A DNA stretch of 64,000 nucleotides from CAVVPY01 sp963750295 (GCA_963750295.1 CAVVPY010000005.1:186001-250000), one strand, 5' to 3'. Counted from the stretch's first letter, positions 36,045 through 44,947 are shown. Numbers and translations: made by a program. Notes: generated by a model not told the origin, from the letters alone.

Positions 36045-38054
36045 GTGAGCGCCGCTGACCCCCTGACCGCGGAACGGGCGCACCTCGACCTCGCCCGGCG
36101 CTGCGTCGCGGCGATGCAGGTCTCGGCGGCCGCCATCGCCGACTACGGCGTCGACGAACTCGCCAGCCAGAGCCTCGGCCGGTTGCGCGGCGAACGGCTG
36201 CGCGCGCTGAGTGCCGACCCGGACGCCCCGCCGTTCTTCGGCCGGACCGATCGCGACGAACCGCACGACGAGAGCTTCCACATCGGCCGGCGGCACGTCC
36301 GCGACGGCAACGGCGACCCGGTCGTCATCGACTGGCGCGCACCGATCGCGCGGGCGTTCTACCGCGCGACCCCGGCGGACCGGATGGGCGTCACCCGGCG
36401 CCGCCGGTTCGGTTTCCACGCCGGCGTGCTGTCGTCCTACGAGGACGAGCACCTCGACCGCGGTGAGAACCTCGGGCTCGACTCCGACCTGCTGCGTGAA
36501 GAGATCGAACGTCCGCGCGTGGGGCCGATGCGCGACATCGTGGCGACCATCCAGCCCGACCAGGACGATCTGGTCCGCGCCGACCTCGACACGACGCTGT
36601 GCATCCAGGGCGCACCGGGCACCGGCAAGACCGCCGTCGGGCTGCATCGTGCCGCATACCTGCTCTACACCTACCCCGAGCGCCTGCGCCGCTCCGGCGT
36701 GCTGGTGATCGGGCCGAACCGCGCGTTCCTGCACTACATCGCGCAGGTGCTGCCGTCGCTGGGTGAGGGTGGGATCGAGCAGCGCACGGTCGACCAACTG
36801 GTCGCGGTCGCCGCCTCGGCCACCGACGGGCCGGAGGTGGCCATGCTCAAGGGGGACGCGCGCATGGCCGACGTCCTGACCCGCGCGGTGCGCTCGCACG
36901 TGGCCAAGCCGGTCGAGGACGTGGTGGCGGTGGTCGGGACGCGGCGGTTCCGGATCGGCGCGCACCACCTGCGCCGCTACGTCGACGACGCGCGCCGGGC
37001 GCTGGCGGACGGGCTGCGGTGGTCGCTCGCGCGGGAACGGCTGCGGACGCAGGTGGCCGAGGACGTCCGCCGCCAGCGCGAGGACGCCGGCGGTGCCCCG
37101 AGCGACGCCGAGACCGCGAAGGTGGCGCGCTCGCAAGCGGTGCGCGACTTCGTCGACGAGGTCTGGCCGGCGCTGACGCCCGGCGCCCTGCTGTCGCGCC
37201 TTTACGACGACGTCGACTTCCTCAAGCGGTGCGGGCCGGCCCTGACCGAGGACGAGCGCGCTGTGCTGCACCGCCCGGCTGCGCGCAGCGTGCGCACGAC
37301 GCGGTGGACGGCTGCCGACGCGGTGCTGCTCGACGAACTCACCGGGCTGATCGAGGGCGCCGACACCTTCGTCCACGCGGTGGTGGACGAGGCGCAGGAC
37401 CTCTCGCCGATGCAGTGCCGGGCGATCGCGCGCCGGTGCCCGCTCGGGTCGGTCACCGTGTTGGGCGATCTCGCGCAGGCGACGACACCGTGGGCGCCCG
37501 GGGACTGGACGGTCACCCTGGCCCATCTCGGCCACGCGGGCGCGGCCGTGCGCCCGCTCACCGCCGGCTATCGCGTGCCGGCCGAGGTGATCGACCTCGC
37601 CAACCGGCTGCTGCCGCACATCGCCACCGGCGTACCGCCGAGCACGTCGATCCGCGCCGGGTCGCACGCGTTGCGCTTCGCGGCGGGGACCGAGCTGGTG
37701 TCGGCGGTCCGGGACGTGCTCGCCGTCGAGGGGTCGGTCGGGGTGATCGTCCCGGATGCCTCGGCCGGGGCCGTCCTCGCCGACCTGCGGGCCGCCGGTA
37801 TCGCCGCCGAGGCGCTGGACGCCGATACCGACCCGCGGGTGTCGGTGGTGCCCGCGTCCGAGGCGAAGGGGCTGGAGTTCGACTCGGTCGTCCTGCTCGA
37901 ACCGGCCGAGCTCGTCGCGGCCGAGCCGACCCGCACCGTCGGTCTGCGCCGGCTGTACGTAGTGCTGACCCGGGCGGTGTCGCGGCTGACGATCGTCCAC
38001 GACCTGCCGTTGCCGCCCGAATTGGCCACCGGGCTCGCCCCCGAACCGCGTTGA
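36045..38054 (+). CDS. helD: HelD-like RNA-polymerase-associated helicase (UvrD superfamily)
   Basis: 669-residue SF1 ATPase. After an N-terminal helical arm and a DUF4968-like/insert region (VVIDWRAPIARAFYRA is the typical HelD block), the P-loop GAPGTGKTAVGLHR is near residue 187. DEAQDLSPMQCRA is motif II, and GLEFDSVVLLEP with YVVLTRAVSRL gives motifs V and VI. HelD proteins of actinobacteria remove stalled RNA polymerase from DNA and recycle it, and can confer rifamycin tolerance. GTG start. The family is also called HelR when it is rifampicin-induced; no such element was seen upstream. Confidence 0.88.
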   Translation: MSAADPLTAERAHLDLARRCVAAMQVSAAAIADYGVDELASQSLGRLRGERLRALSADPDAPPFFGRTDRDEPHDESFHIGRRHVRDGNGDPVVIDWRAPIARAFYRATPADRMGVTRRRRFGFHAGVLSSYEDEHLDRGENLGLDSDLLREEIERPRVGPMRDIVATIQPDQDDLVRADLDTTLCIQGAPGTGKTAVGLHRAAYLLYTYPERLRRSGVLVIGPNRAFLHYIAQVLPSLGEGGIEQRTVDQLVAVAASATDGPEVAMLKGDARMADVLTRAVRSHVAKPVEDVVAVVGTRRFRIGAHHLRRYVDDARRALADGLRWSLARERLRTQVAEDVRRQREDAGGAPSDAETAKVARSQAVRDFVDEVWPALTPGALLSRLYDDVDFLKRCGPALTEDERAVLHRPAARSVRTTRWTAADAVLLDELTGLIEGADTFVHAVVDEAQDLSPMQCRAIARRCPLGSVTVLGDLAQATTPWAPGDWTVTLAHLGHAGAAVRPLTAGYRVPAEVIDLANRLLPHIATGVPPSTSIRAGSHALRFAAGTELVSAVRDVLAVEGSVGVIVPDASAGAVLADLRAAGIAAEALDADTDPRVSVVPASEAKGLEFDSVVLLEPAELVAAEPTRTVGLRRLYVVLTRAVSRLTIVHDLPLPPELATGLAPEPR

Positions 38055-38074
38055 ACAGGCGTATCAAGGAGTAC

Positions 38075-38335
38075 ATGGGATTCGTGGACCGCGCCAGGGC
38101 CAAGGCCGAGGAACTCGCCAAGGTCGCCAAGCCGAAGGCCGAGGAGCTCGCCAAGGCGGCAAAGCCCAAGGCTGAGCAGGCCAAGCAGAAGGCCGGGCCG
38201 ATGGCCGACAAGCTGCGCCACCGCGCCGCCGACGTGGGCCGGTCGCTCAAGCAGAGCGCCGAGAGCTTCCGCGACGGCCTCCACGAGGACGAGTCGACAC
38301 CCGACGGCCCCGCCAAGCCGCCGCCGCCGGCCTGA
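38075..38335 (+). CDS. Small Lys/Ala/Pro-rich coiled-coil protein
   Basis: 86-residue soluble, mostly helical protein. The first half contains three repeats of an AKPKAEE(L/Q)AK type unit, like histone H1 tails, and the second half is charged, ending in a proline-rich tail. AAGGAGT lies 6 nt before the ATG. It follows helD by 20 nt and is probably co-transcribed. No named family is recognised; DNA binding, polyphosphate binding or a structural role are all possible. Codon use is like that of its neighbours. Confidence 0.75.
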   Translation: MGFVDRARAKAEELAKVAKPKAEELAKAAKPKAEQAKQKAGPMADKLRHRAADVGRSLKQSAESFRDGLHEDESTPDGPAKPPPPA

Positions 38336-38342
38336 CCCTCGT

Positions 38343-38468
38343 CCCGCCGACGTTTCCCCGCTTGCGGTCGGGTGACGCGTCCGAATCCGGTCACTAGCGG
38401 GGAAACCCGCCGACGTTTCCCCGCTTGCGGTCGGGTGACGCGTCCGAATCCGGTCACTAGCGGGGAAA
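38343..38468. repeat. 63-bp tandem repeat, two copies, each palindromic
   Basis: Two consecutive 63-bp units (38343-38405 and 38406-38468) are identical through the shared core. Each begins near GTTTCCCCGCT, which pairs with AGCGGGGAAAC at its end, and has an inner GTGAC/GTCAC pair, so each unit can fold into a long two-level hairpin. It lies in the 325-bp gap between the small K/A-rich gene and the E1alpha gene. It resembles REP/BIME-like elements or a double terminator; no other copy is seen in this window. Confidence 0.9.
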
Positions 38469-38660
38469 ACCGGCCGCGGCGACCCGCACCGGGGCTCGTG
38501 CGGGGGGCGGCTGGCTGCGGCCGGACCAGCGCGCCGATATGGTAGGAACCCCTGCGTAAACCGGCCGGTACGCCACCCCTGTACCAACCGGGATACGCAA
38601 TGGACGGTTGAGCCCGAGGCCATGCGCGGTGACCCCGCGGATGCCGAGCGAGGAGAGTCG
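38469..38660. other. Upstream region of the 2-oxoacid dehydrogenase operon
   Basis: No gene. It contains a TATGGT -10-like hexamer (38538-38543) without a good -35, and a 10-bp palindrome ACCGGCCGGT (38560-38569) that could be an operator. GAGGAGA precedes the E1alpha ATG at 38661. Confidence 0.3.
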
Positions 38661-39803
38661 ATGACCCAGCACGCCCGCAGCCCGATCGACACGGTGCATC
38701 CCGAACGGGACATGGTGCAACTGCTGACGCCGGAAGGGCAGCGGGTCGAGCACCCCGACTACTCCCTCGACATCACCGATGACGAGATCGGCGAGCTCTA
38801 TCGCGATCTGGTGCTGGTCCGCCGCATCGACACCGAAGCCATCGCCCTGCAACGCCAGGGCGAACTGGGCCTGTGGGCCTCGCTGCTCGGTCAAGAGGCC
38901 GCCCAGATCGGTGCCGGTCGCGCACTCAAGCCGCACGACATGGCCTTCCCGACCTATCGCGAGCACGGTGTGGCCTGGTGCCGCAACGTCGATCCGCTGA
39001 CCCTGCTCGGGCTGTTCCGCGGCACGAACCTCGGCGGGTTCAGCCCGTTCGAGCACAACTTCAACCTGTACACGATCGTCATCGGTGCGCAGACGTTGCA
39101 CGCGGCGGGCTACGCGATGGGCGTCGTCCGCGACGGAGCGGTCGGGACGGGCGACCCCGACCGCGACACCGCTGTGCTCGTCTTCTTCGGCGACGGCGCG
39201 TCCAGTCAGGGCGACGTCAACGAGTCCTTCGTGTTCGCCGCGGCAGGCAACCTGCCGGTCGTGTTCTTCTGCCAGAACAACCAATGGGCGATCAGCGAGC
39301 CGGTCGAGCGGCAGAGCCGGGTACCGCTGTACCAGCGCGCGTCGGGCTTCGGCTTCCCGGGCGTGCGCGTCGACGGCAACGACGTCCTCGCCAGCCTCGC
39401 CGTCACCCGCAAGGCGCTCGACGATGCGCGCAACGCGCAGGGCCCGACCTTGGTCGAGGCCTACACGTACCGGATGAACCCCCACACGACCAACGACGAC
39501 CCGCGCCGCTACCAACTCGGCGACGAGGCCGAGACGTGGAAGCTGAAGGACCCGATCGAGCGGGTCCGCGCGTACCTGACCCGGGAGGCGCGGATGCCGG
39601 CAGACTTCTTCCAGAGCGTGGAAGCGGATGCGAAGAAGCTGGCCGAGCACATCCGCGCCGGCTGCCGAGCACTACCCGACCCGACCCCCGAGTCGGCCTT
39701 CGACCACGTCCACGTCACGATGCCCGAGGCGCTGCGCGAGCAACGCGACGAATTCGTCGACTTCGTCGCGGAGATGTCGAGCGCATCGGCGATGACCGAA
39801 TGA
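38661..39803 (+). CDS. 2-oxoacid dehydrogenase E1 alpha subunit (Bkd/Pdh type)
   Basis: 380 residues from the ATG at 38661, which has GAGGAGA 6-7 nt upstream; the ATG at 38622 is too far upstream. Thiamine-diphosphate motif: FFGDGASSQGDVNESFVFA in part, then FCQNNQWAIS. E1 alpha and beta together decarboxylate a 2-oxoacid and acylate E2. Split E1 alpha/beta with a small E2 in actinobacteria is usually the branched-chain 2-oxoacid dehydrogenase (BkdABC), because pyruvate dehydrogenase there uses a one-piece AceE. Substrate is therefore probably branched-chain, but pyruvate is not excluded. First gene of the operon. Confidence 0.9.
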   Translation: MTQHARSPIDTVHPERDMVQLLTPEGQRVEHPDYSLDITDDEIGELYRDLVLVRRIDTEAIALQRQGELGLWASLLGQEAAQIGAGRALKPHDMAFPTYREHGVAWCRNVDPLTLLGLFRGTNLGGFSPFEHNFNLYTIVIGAQTLHAAGYAMGVVRDGAVGTGDPDRDTAVLVFFGDGASSQGDVNESFVFAAAGNLPVVFFCQNNQWAISEPVERQSRVPLYQRASGFGFPGVRVDGNDVLASLAVTRKALDDARNAQGPTLVEAYTYRMNPHTTNDDPRRYQLGDEAETWKLKDPIERVRAYLTREARMPADFFQSVEADAKKLAEHIRAGCRALPDPTPESAFDHVHVTMPEALREQRDEFVDFVAEMSSASAMTE

Positions 39804-40795
39804 GCACCGAAACCGCACCGCCGATGGCCCCGATGACGATGGCCAAGGCGCTGAACGAGGGCCTGCGCAAAGCCATGGAGGCCGACCCCAAGGTCCTCAT
39901 CATGGGCGAGGACGTCGGCAAGCTCGGCGGCGTCTTCCGAATCACCGACGGTCTGCAGAAGGACTTCGGCGAGGCCCGCGTCATCGACACTCCGCTCGCC
40001 GAGTCCGGCATCATCGGCACTGCGGTCGGCCTCGCGATTCGCGGGTACCGCCCGGTGTGCGAGATCCAGTTCGACGGGTTCGTCTTCCCCGGCTTCGACC
40101 AGATCGTCAGCCAGGTCGCGAAGTTCCACAACCGCTCGGCCGGCCTGGTGAAGATGCCGATCACGATCCGCATCCCGTCCGGCGGCGGCATCGGTGCGGT
40201 CGAGCATCACAGCGAATCGGTCGAGACCTACTTCGCGCACACGGCCGGGCTCAAGGTCGTCGCCTGCTCCACCCCGTCGGACGCCTACTGGATGATCCAG
40301 GAGGCGATCGCCGACGACGACCCGGTGATCTTCATCGAGCCCAAGCGGCTCTACCACGCGTCGAAGGCGGCCATCGAGGACGAGCCGACCCCGCTGTACG
40401 AGGCGCGGGTCGTGCGTCCGGGCGAGCATGTCACCGTAGTCGGCTACGGGCCGACGGTCTCGACGCTGCTCGAATCGGCGAAGGCCGCGGCCGCGGACGG
40501 CATCGAACTCGAGGTCATCGACCTGCGCTCGGTGTCGCCGCTCGACATCGACACCGTCCTCGAATCGGTGCGTCGGACCGGCCGGCTGATCGTCACCCAC
40601 GAGGCGCCGCACAGCTTCGGAGTCGGCGCCGAGGTCGCGGCGCAGGTCACCGAGCACGCCTTCTACTCACTCGAAGCGCCGGTGCTGCGGGTGACCGGCT
40701 ACGACACCCCCTACCCAGCCAGTCGGCTCGAGCACGAGTGGCTGCCGAACCTCGATCGCGTTCTCGACGCCGTCGACAAGATCCTGGAGTACTGA
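39800..40795 (+). CDS. 2-oxoacid dehydrogenase E1 beta subunit
   Basis: 331 residues. The N-terminal AKALNEGLRKAM and LIMGEDVGKLGGVFR, the middle FDGFVFPGFDQIVSQ and GGGIGAVEHHSES, and the C-terminal EAPHSFGVGAEVAA are standard E1 beta blocks; GEDVG contributes the Glu that activates thiamine diphosphate. The ATG at 39800 overlaps the E1alpha stop by 4 nt (ATGA), and the stop overlaps the E2 ATG by one base. It forms an alpha2beta2 heterotetramer with the preceding gene product. Confidence 0.94.
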   Translation: MSTETAPPMAPMTMAKALNEGLRKAMEADPKVLIMGEDVGKLGGVFRITDGLQKDFGEARVIDTPLAESGIIGTAVGLAIRGYRPVCEIQFDGFVFPGFDQIVSQVAKFHNRSAGLVKMPITIRIPSGGGIGAVEHHSESVETYFAHTAGLKVVACSTPSDAYWMIQEAIADDDPVIFIEPKRLYHASKAAIEDEPTPLYEARVVRPGEHVTVVGYGPTVSTLLESAKAAAADGIELEVIDLRSVSPLDIDTVLESVRRTGRLIVTHEAPHSFGVGAEVAAQVTEHAFYSLEAPVLRVTGYDTPYPASRLEHEWLPNLDRVLDAVDKILEY

Positions 40796-42201
40796 TGCCC
40801 GTCCAGCAGTTCAAGCTGCCGGACCTCGGTGAGGGCCTCACCGAGGGCGACCTTCTGAAGTGGACGGTCGCGGTCGGCGACACCGTCGAGGTGAACGACA
40901 CGATCGCCGAGGTCGAAACGGTCAAGGCGGCCGTCGAGCTGCCCTCGCCCTACGCCGGGGTGGTCACCGCGTTGCACGTCAACGAGGGCGACACCGTGCC
41001 GGTCGGTACCGCGATCATCTCGATCGAGACGGGCGCGGACGCCGACGCGCCGGCCACCTCTCCCGAGGATCTCGTCCCCTCACTGCCGTCGGGTGAGGAG
41101 AAGCAGCTGACCCTCGTCGGGTACGGACCGCGCGAGGAGACCGGCCGGCGCAGACGTCGCCGCCCGCAGACGCCGGCCACCACCGCGGCCGCGCAGGTGT
41201 CGTTCAATGTCCCACCCGGAGCCTCGCCGGCGCCCGACCTCGGCGCGGAAGACCCCGCCGAGCAGCCGGTCGCCCAGCGCACGCTGTCGGCCGCCGCGAT
41301 GCGTGCCCACCGCGCACGTCGGGTGCTCGCGAAGCCGCCGGTACGCAAGCTGGCCAAGACCCTCGGCGTCGACCTGACCGAGGTCGAGGCCACCGGCCCG
41401 AACGGGACGGTCTCGCGCGAGGACGTGCACGCCGCGAGCGAGTCGACCGCGGCCGCGCCGGCCGCCCCGCGTACCAGCCGGCACGCCGGCGAGCGGGAGA
41501 CCCGCATCCCGATCAAGGGCGTCCGCAAGCACACCGCGGCAGCGATGGTGTCCTCGGCTTTCACCGCGCCGCACGTGACCGAGTTCGTCACCTGCGATGT
41601 CACCGCCATGATGGAGCTGCGCGACCGGGTGGCTGCGCGCCGCGAGTTCCGCGACGTGAAGGTCTCGCCGCTGCTGTTCCTCGCCAAGGCCGTGATCCTC
41701 GCCGCGGCCCGCACGCCGTCGATCAACGCGACCTGGGATGACGCGGCCGGCGAGATCGTGCACAAGCACTACGTCAACTTGGGCATCGCGGCGGCGACCG
41801 CGCGCGGTCTGATCGTCCCCAACATCAAGGACGCCGACCAGCTCTCACTGCTCGAACTCGCCCAGGCGATCGGCGCCCTGACCGAGACGGCGCGTACCGG
41901 CAAGACCTCGCCGGCCGAGATGTCCGGCGGGACGATCACCATCACCAACGTCGGCGTCTTCGGCGTCGACACCGGCACCCCGATCCTCAACCCGGGCGAG
42001 ACGGGCATCGTCGCCTTCGGTGCGGTGAAGCGGCTGCCGTGGGTGGTGGCCGGTGCTGACGGTGCCGAGCGGATCGAGCCGCGCTGGGTCACCCAACTCG
42101 CGGTGTCCTTCGATCACCGGGTGGTGGACGGCCAGGACGGCTCGCAGTTCCTGTCGGACGTGGCGACCGTGCTGTCGGACCCCGGTCTCGCGCTGCTCTG
42201 A
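40795..42201 (+). CDS. 2-oxoacid dehydrogenase E2 (dihydrolipoyl acyltransferase)
   Basis: 468 residues. One lipoyl domain (about 1-80) with the lipoylation Lys in VETVKAAVELPSPYAG (the usual Asp before Lys is Val here). A basic, Ala/Pro-rich linker leads to the peripheral subunit-binding domain (about 175-215; VRKLAKTLGVDLTEVEATG), then the catalytic domain (about 240-468) with DHRVVDGQDGSQFL carrying the active His and Asp. It receives acyl groups from E1 and passes them to CoA. The E3 (lipoamide dehydrogenase) gene is not in this window and is presumably shared. Confidence 0.93.
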   Translation: MPVQQFKLPDLGEGLTEGDLLKWTVAVGDTVEVNDTIAEVETVKAAVELPSPYAGVVTALHVNEGDTVPVGTAIISIETGADADAPATSPEDLVPSLPSGEEKQLTLVGYGPREETGRRRRRRPQTPATTAAAQVSFNVPPGASPAPDLGAEDPAEQPVAQRTLSAAAMRAHRARRVLAKPPVRKLAKTLGVDLTEVEATGPNGTVSREDVHAASESTAAAPAAPRTSRHAGERETRIPIKGVRKHTAAAMVSSAFTAPHVTEFVTCDVTAMMELRDRVAARREFRDVKVSPLLFLAKAVILAAARTPSINATWDDAAGEIVHKHYVNLGIAAATARGLIVPNIKDADQLSLLELAQAIGALTETARTGKTSPAEMSGGTITITNVGVFGVDTGTPILNPGETGIVAFGAVKRLPWVVAGADGAERIEPRWVTQLAVSFDHRVVDGQDGSQFLSDVATVLSDPGLALL

Positions 42202-42231
42202 GCCGCCGTCCTGGTCGACCCGTGCCGCCTG

Positions 42232-42246
42232 CTCCGGTGACCGGAG
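42232..42246 (+). terminator. Small hairpin after E2
   Basis: CTCCGG (42232-42237) pairs with CCGGAG (42241-42246) across a 3-nt loop, 30 nt after the E2 stop. Weak on its own. Confidence 0.35.
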
Positions 42247-42335
42247 TGACGTTAGGCACAGGCAGGCATACCATCGTGAATCGTTAGGTTGACTCTGACA
42301 TCCTGTTAATAATCGAAAGTCAAAGGAGCCTGACG

Positions 42336-42488
42336 ATGTCCCGCACCTCATCCCCCAGCCGTCTCACCCGCAAGCTGCGTCAGCGGCGCCAGTACCGCGA
42401 GTTCGACCGCGCCCTGCAGTCGGCCTCGCCGGCGATGCAGCAGGAACTGCTGGCCGCCGCCACGCGGCAGCAGCTGCACCTGCTCTGA
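42336..42488 (+). CDS. 50-residue basic small protein
   Basis: A short gene with AAAGGAG 7 nt before its ATG. The product begins MSRTSSPSRLTRKLRQRRQY and ends QQLHLL; the first half is strongly basic and the second half is helical, with ASPAMQQELLAAA in the middle. Similar short proteins (basic N-terminus then SPxMQQELLAAA) are, from memory, common in actinobacteria but uncharacterised. It has its own upstream AT-richer region containing the inverted pair TTGACT/AGTCAA (42289-42294, 42318-42323) and a 7-bp hairpin behind it, so it is probably an independent transcript. RNA or membrane binding is possible. Confidence 0.65.
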   Translation: MSRTSSPSRLTRKLRQRRQYREFDRALQSASPAMQQELLAAATRQQLHLL

Positions 42489-42505
42489 CCCGCACTGAGC
42501 TGCTC

Positions 42506-42525
42506 CGACCGGCCCTGACCGGTCG
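42506..42525 (+). terminator. 7-bp hairpin after the small gene
   Basis: CGACCGG (42506-42512) pairs with CCGGTCG (42519-42525) over a 6-nt loop, 17 nt after the stop of the 50-residue gene. Confidence 0.5.
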
Positions 42526-42624
42526 ATTCACAGCAGGCGATCAGCTGGATCCCAGCTCTAGCCCACCGGCCACCTGCACGATCGTGGTGTCGGACCTTCC
42601 GTCCGGCATCACGACGAGAGGGCG

Positions 42625-43119
42625 ATGATCATGTTTGATCCCACGGCGCCCCGCTACGACGCTCCCTACCTGGCGTGGAACACGGTGGCCGGCTTTGACA
42701 CCTTCGAGGGCGCGCAGGCGGCCGTCGCTCGGCTGGCCGACGCCGGCTTCGCCGTCCAGCACCTGGACATCGTCGGTACGGACGTGCGACTGGTCGACCG
42801 CGTCACTGGACGGATCACGCGTGGCCGCGCCGCCGCGGCAGGCGCCGCGCGCGGGGTGTGGACCGGCCTGTTCGTCGGGCTGATGCTCAGCCTGTTCGTC
42901 AGCGGCGCCAACTTCGCCACGGTCATGCTCGTCGGCATGCTTGTCGGTGTGGGCACCGGCGCCGCGCTCGGCGTCGCCGCCCAGACGGCGACCCGGGGCA
43001 AGCGCGAGTTCGCCACGCTGCGCACCATGGTCGCCGGCCGCTACGACCTGATCGCCCGCGACGGGTCCGCCGAGCAAGCCCGGTCGATCCTGCAGCCGGG
43101 CGGCTACGTCACCGTCTGA
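42625..43119 (+). CDS. General stress protein (YflT/DUF1269-like) with membrane segment
   Basis: 164 residues. The N-terminal domain (about 15-55) reads WNTVAGFDTFEGAQAAVARLADAGF in part, resembling the heat-induced YflT-type fold found in actinobacterial 'general stress proteins'. A hydrophobic hairpin (about 75-115, GLFVGLMLSLFV and VMLVGMLVGVGTGAALG) could insert into the membrane; GxxxG repeats support helix packing. A short soluble tail with YDLIARDGSAEQA follows. Function is unknown beyond the family label. GAGAGGG precedes the ATG. Confidence 0.75.
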   Translation: MIMFDPTAPRYDAPYLAWNTVAGFDTFEGAQAAVARLADAGFAVQHLDIVGTDVRLVDRVTGRITRGRAAAAGAARGVWTGLFVGLMLSLFVSGANFATVMLVGMLVGVGTGAALGVAAQTATRGKREFATLRTMVAGRYDLIARDGSAEQARSILQPGGYVTV

Positions 43120-43177
43120 CCGAAACCCGCGGCGCGACCGGGGATTACCAGCCCCGGTCCGCCGCGTTGGGTCTGGC

Positions 43178-44947
43178 GTGACCCCTGGACCCCACCGGGT
43201 ACGCGTGCGCGCACCCGGCTTCCCACCAGATCTGAGCTGGTTCAACACCGATGCGCCCCTGACCCTGCCCGGGTTGCGCGGGCGCTTCGTGCTGCTCGAC
43301 TTCTGGACGTTCTGCTGCGCGAACTGCCTGCACGTGCTGGACGAACTGCGCCCCTTCGAGGCTGCCCACGCGGACGTTCTCAGCGTGATCGGCGTCCACT
43401 CCCCGAAGTTCGCGCACGAGCAGGACGACGACGCCCTCGCCGCGGCGATCGAGCGCTACGAGGTGCACCACCCGGTCGTCAACGATCCGGCGCTGACGCT
43501 GTGGCAGCAGTACGCGATCCGCGCCTGGCCGAGCCTGGTGCTGATCGACCCGGAGGGCTACGTCGTCGCCCAGGCCGCCGGCGAGGGCCAGATCAGCGCG
43601 CTCGCCGCCAGGCTCGAGGCGCTGGTCATCGAGCACGACGCGAAGGGCACGCTGCACCGCGGCGACGGTCCCTACCTGGCCCCCGAACCGCAGCCGAGCG
43701 CGTTGCGCTTCCCGGCCAAGGCGATCCGGTTGGCCGAGAGCCTGCTCGTGGCCGATGCCGGCCACCACCAACTGGTTGAACTAGAGCTGGACGGGGAATC
43801 GGTGCTCCGCCGGATCGGCACCGGCGTCCGGGGCGCTCCCTTCACCGAGCCGAACGGGTTGACCCTGCTGCCGCCGGGAACCGCCGACTACGACGTGGTC
43901 GTCGCCGACACCGGCGCGCACGTGCTGCACGGCGTCCGGCTGGCCGACGGCGCCGTGGTCGCGACGATCGACCTGCCCGCCGGTCTCGCCGGCGCCCGCA
44001 CGGTGACCGGCCCGGTACCTGGCGTGCTGTCGCCGTGGGACGTCGCCTGGTGGCCGGCTCTCGATCGGCTCGTCGTCGCGGCGGCCGGCGTCCATCTGTT
44101 GCTCGCGGTCGACGTCCGCACCGGCGCCGTCGACGTGCTCGCCGGGACGACCGTCGAGGGGCTGCGCGACGGCCCCGCACTCGACGGGTGGCTGGCGCAG
44201 CCCTCCGGGCTCGCGGCGGCCGGTGACCGGCTGTGGTTCGTGGACGCCGAGACGTCCGCCCTGCGGTGGCTCACGGTCGACGGCACGCTCGGCACCGCGA
44301 TCGGGACGGGGTTGTTCGACTTCGGGCATGTGGACGGCCCGGCGGCGACGGCGCGACTGCAGCACCCGCTCGGCGTGAGCGTCCTGTCGGACGGTTCGGT
44401 CGCGGTGCTCGACACCTACAACGGCGCGGTGCGCCGCTTCGACCCCGCGGCCGGCACGGTCACCACGCTGGCCGCCGACCTGCGCGAACCCTCCGGCGCC
44501 GTCGTCGTCGACGGCGATCTCGTCGTCGTCGAATCCGCCGCGCATCGCCTGGTCCGGCCGGTTCCGCGCGCGGATCTCGTTGCCGGTCCGCCGATGCAAC
44601 TGCGCCGGCCGGTGAGCGCGATCGCCGCCGGGCCGATCGCCCTCGAGGTGCGCTTCGAGCCGCCTCCCGGTCGCAAGCTGGACGAGCGCTACGGGCCTTC
44701 GACGCGGCTGACGGTGAGCGCCTCGCCGCCGTCCCTGCTGCTCGCCGGTGGCGGCGACTCGGTCGAGCTGGCGCGGTCGCTGACCCTTGCCGCCGGGACC
44801 GGCGTACTGCACGTGACCGCGCAGGCGGCCTCGTGTGACGACGGCGGTGAGCACCCGGCCTGCTATCTCGCGCGGCAGGACTGGGGGGTGCCGGTCGACG
44901 TGGGCGCCGGCGACGACCGAGAACTCGTCCTCACCCTGCTCGGGTGA
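43178..44947 (+). CDS. Thioredoxin-like + NHL repeat protein (NHLRC2-like)
   Basis: 589 residues. The N-terminal thioredoxin/TlpA-like domain (about 10-150) has FVLLDFWTFCCANCLHVLDEL with the CxxC pair (CANC, quoted within 20 residues as FWTFCCANCLHVLDEL). It is followed by a long beta-propeller built of NHL repeats (about 180-480; for example EPNGLTLLPPGTADYDVVVA in part, QPSGLAAAGDRLWFVDAE and HPLGVSVLSDGSVAVLDTYN) and a C-terminal beta domain (about 490-589). The same fusion occurs in NHLRC2, whose substrate is unsettled. No signal peptide. The start may be the later GTG at 43202 or 43208; the ribosome site is weak. Confidence 0.88.
   Translation: MTPGPHRVRVRAPGFPPDLSWFNTDAPLTLPGLRGRFVLLDFWTFCCANCLHVLDELRPFEAAHADVLSVIGVHSPKFAHEQDDDALAAAIERYEVHHPVVNDPALTLWQQYAIRAWPSLVLIDPEGYVVAQAAGEGQISALAARLEALVIEHDAKGTLHRGDGPYLAPEPQPSALRFPAKAIRLAESLLVADAGHHQLVELELDGESVLRRIGTGVRGAPFTEPNGLTLLPPGTADYDVVVADTGAHVLHGVRLADGAVVATIDLPAGLAGARTVTGPVPGVLSPWDVAWWPALDRLVVAAAGVHLLLAVDVRTGAVDVLAGTTVEGLRDGPALDGWLAQPSGLAAAGDRLWFVDAETSALRWLTVDGTLGTAIGTGLFDFGHVDGPAATARLQHPLGVSVLSDGSVAVLDTYNGAVRRFDPAAGTVTTLAADLREPSGAVVVDGDLVVVESAAHRLVRPVPRADLVAGPPMQLRRPVSAIAAGPIALEVRFEPPPGRKLDERYGPSTRLTVSASPPSLLLAGGGDSVELARSLTLAAGTGVLHVTAQAASCDDGGEHPACYLARQDWGVPVDVGAGDDRELVLTLLG

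Noticed and set aside
35796..38000. A 734-codon open frame on the minus strand opposite helD and the end of pknB
   Set aside because: It is antisense to clearly recognised protein domains and has the Arg/Ala/Gly/Asp-rich composition of high-GC shadow frames.
38343..38468. CRISPR array
   Set aside because: Only two directly abutting units without spacers; it is a tandem palindrome, not a CRISPR.
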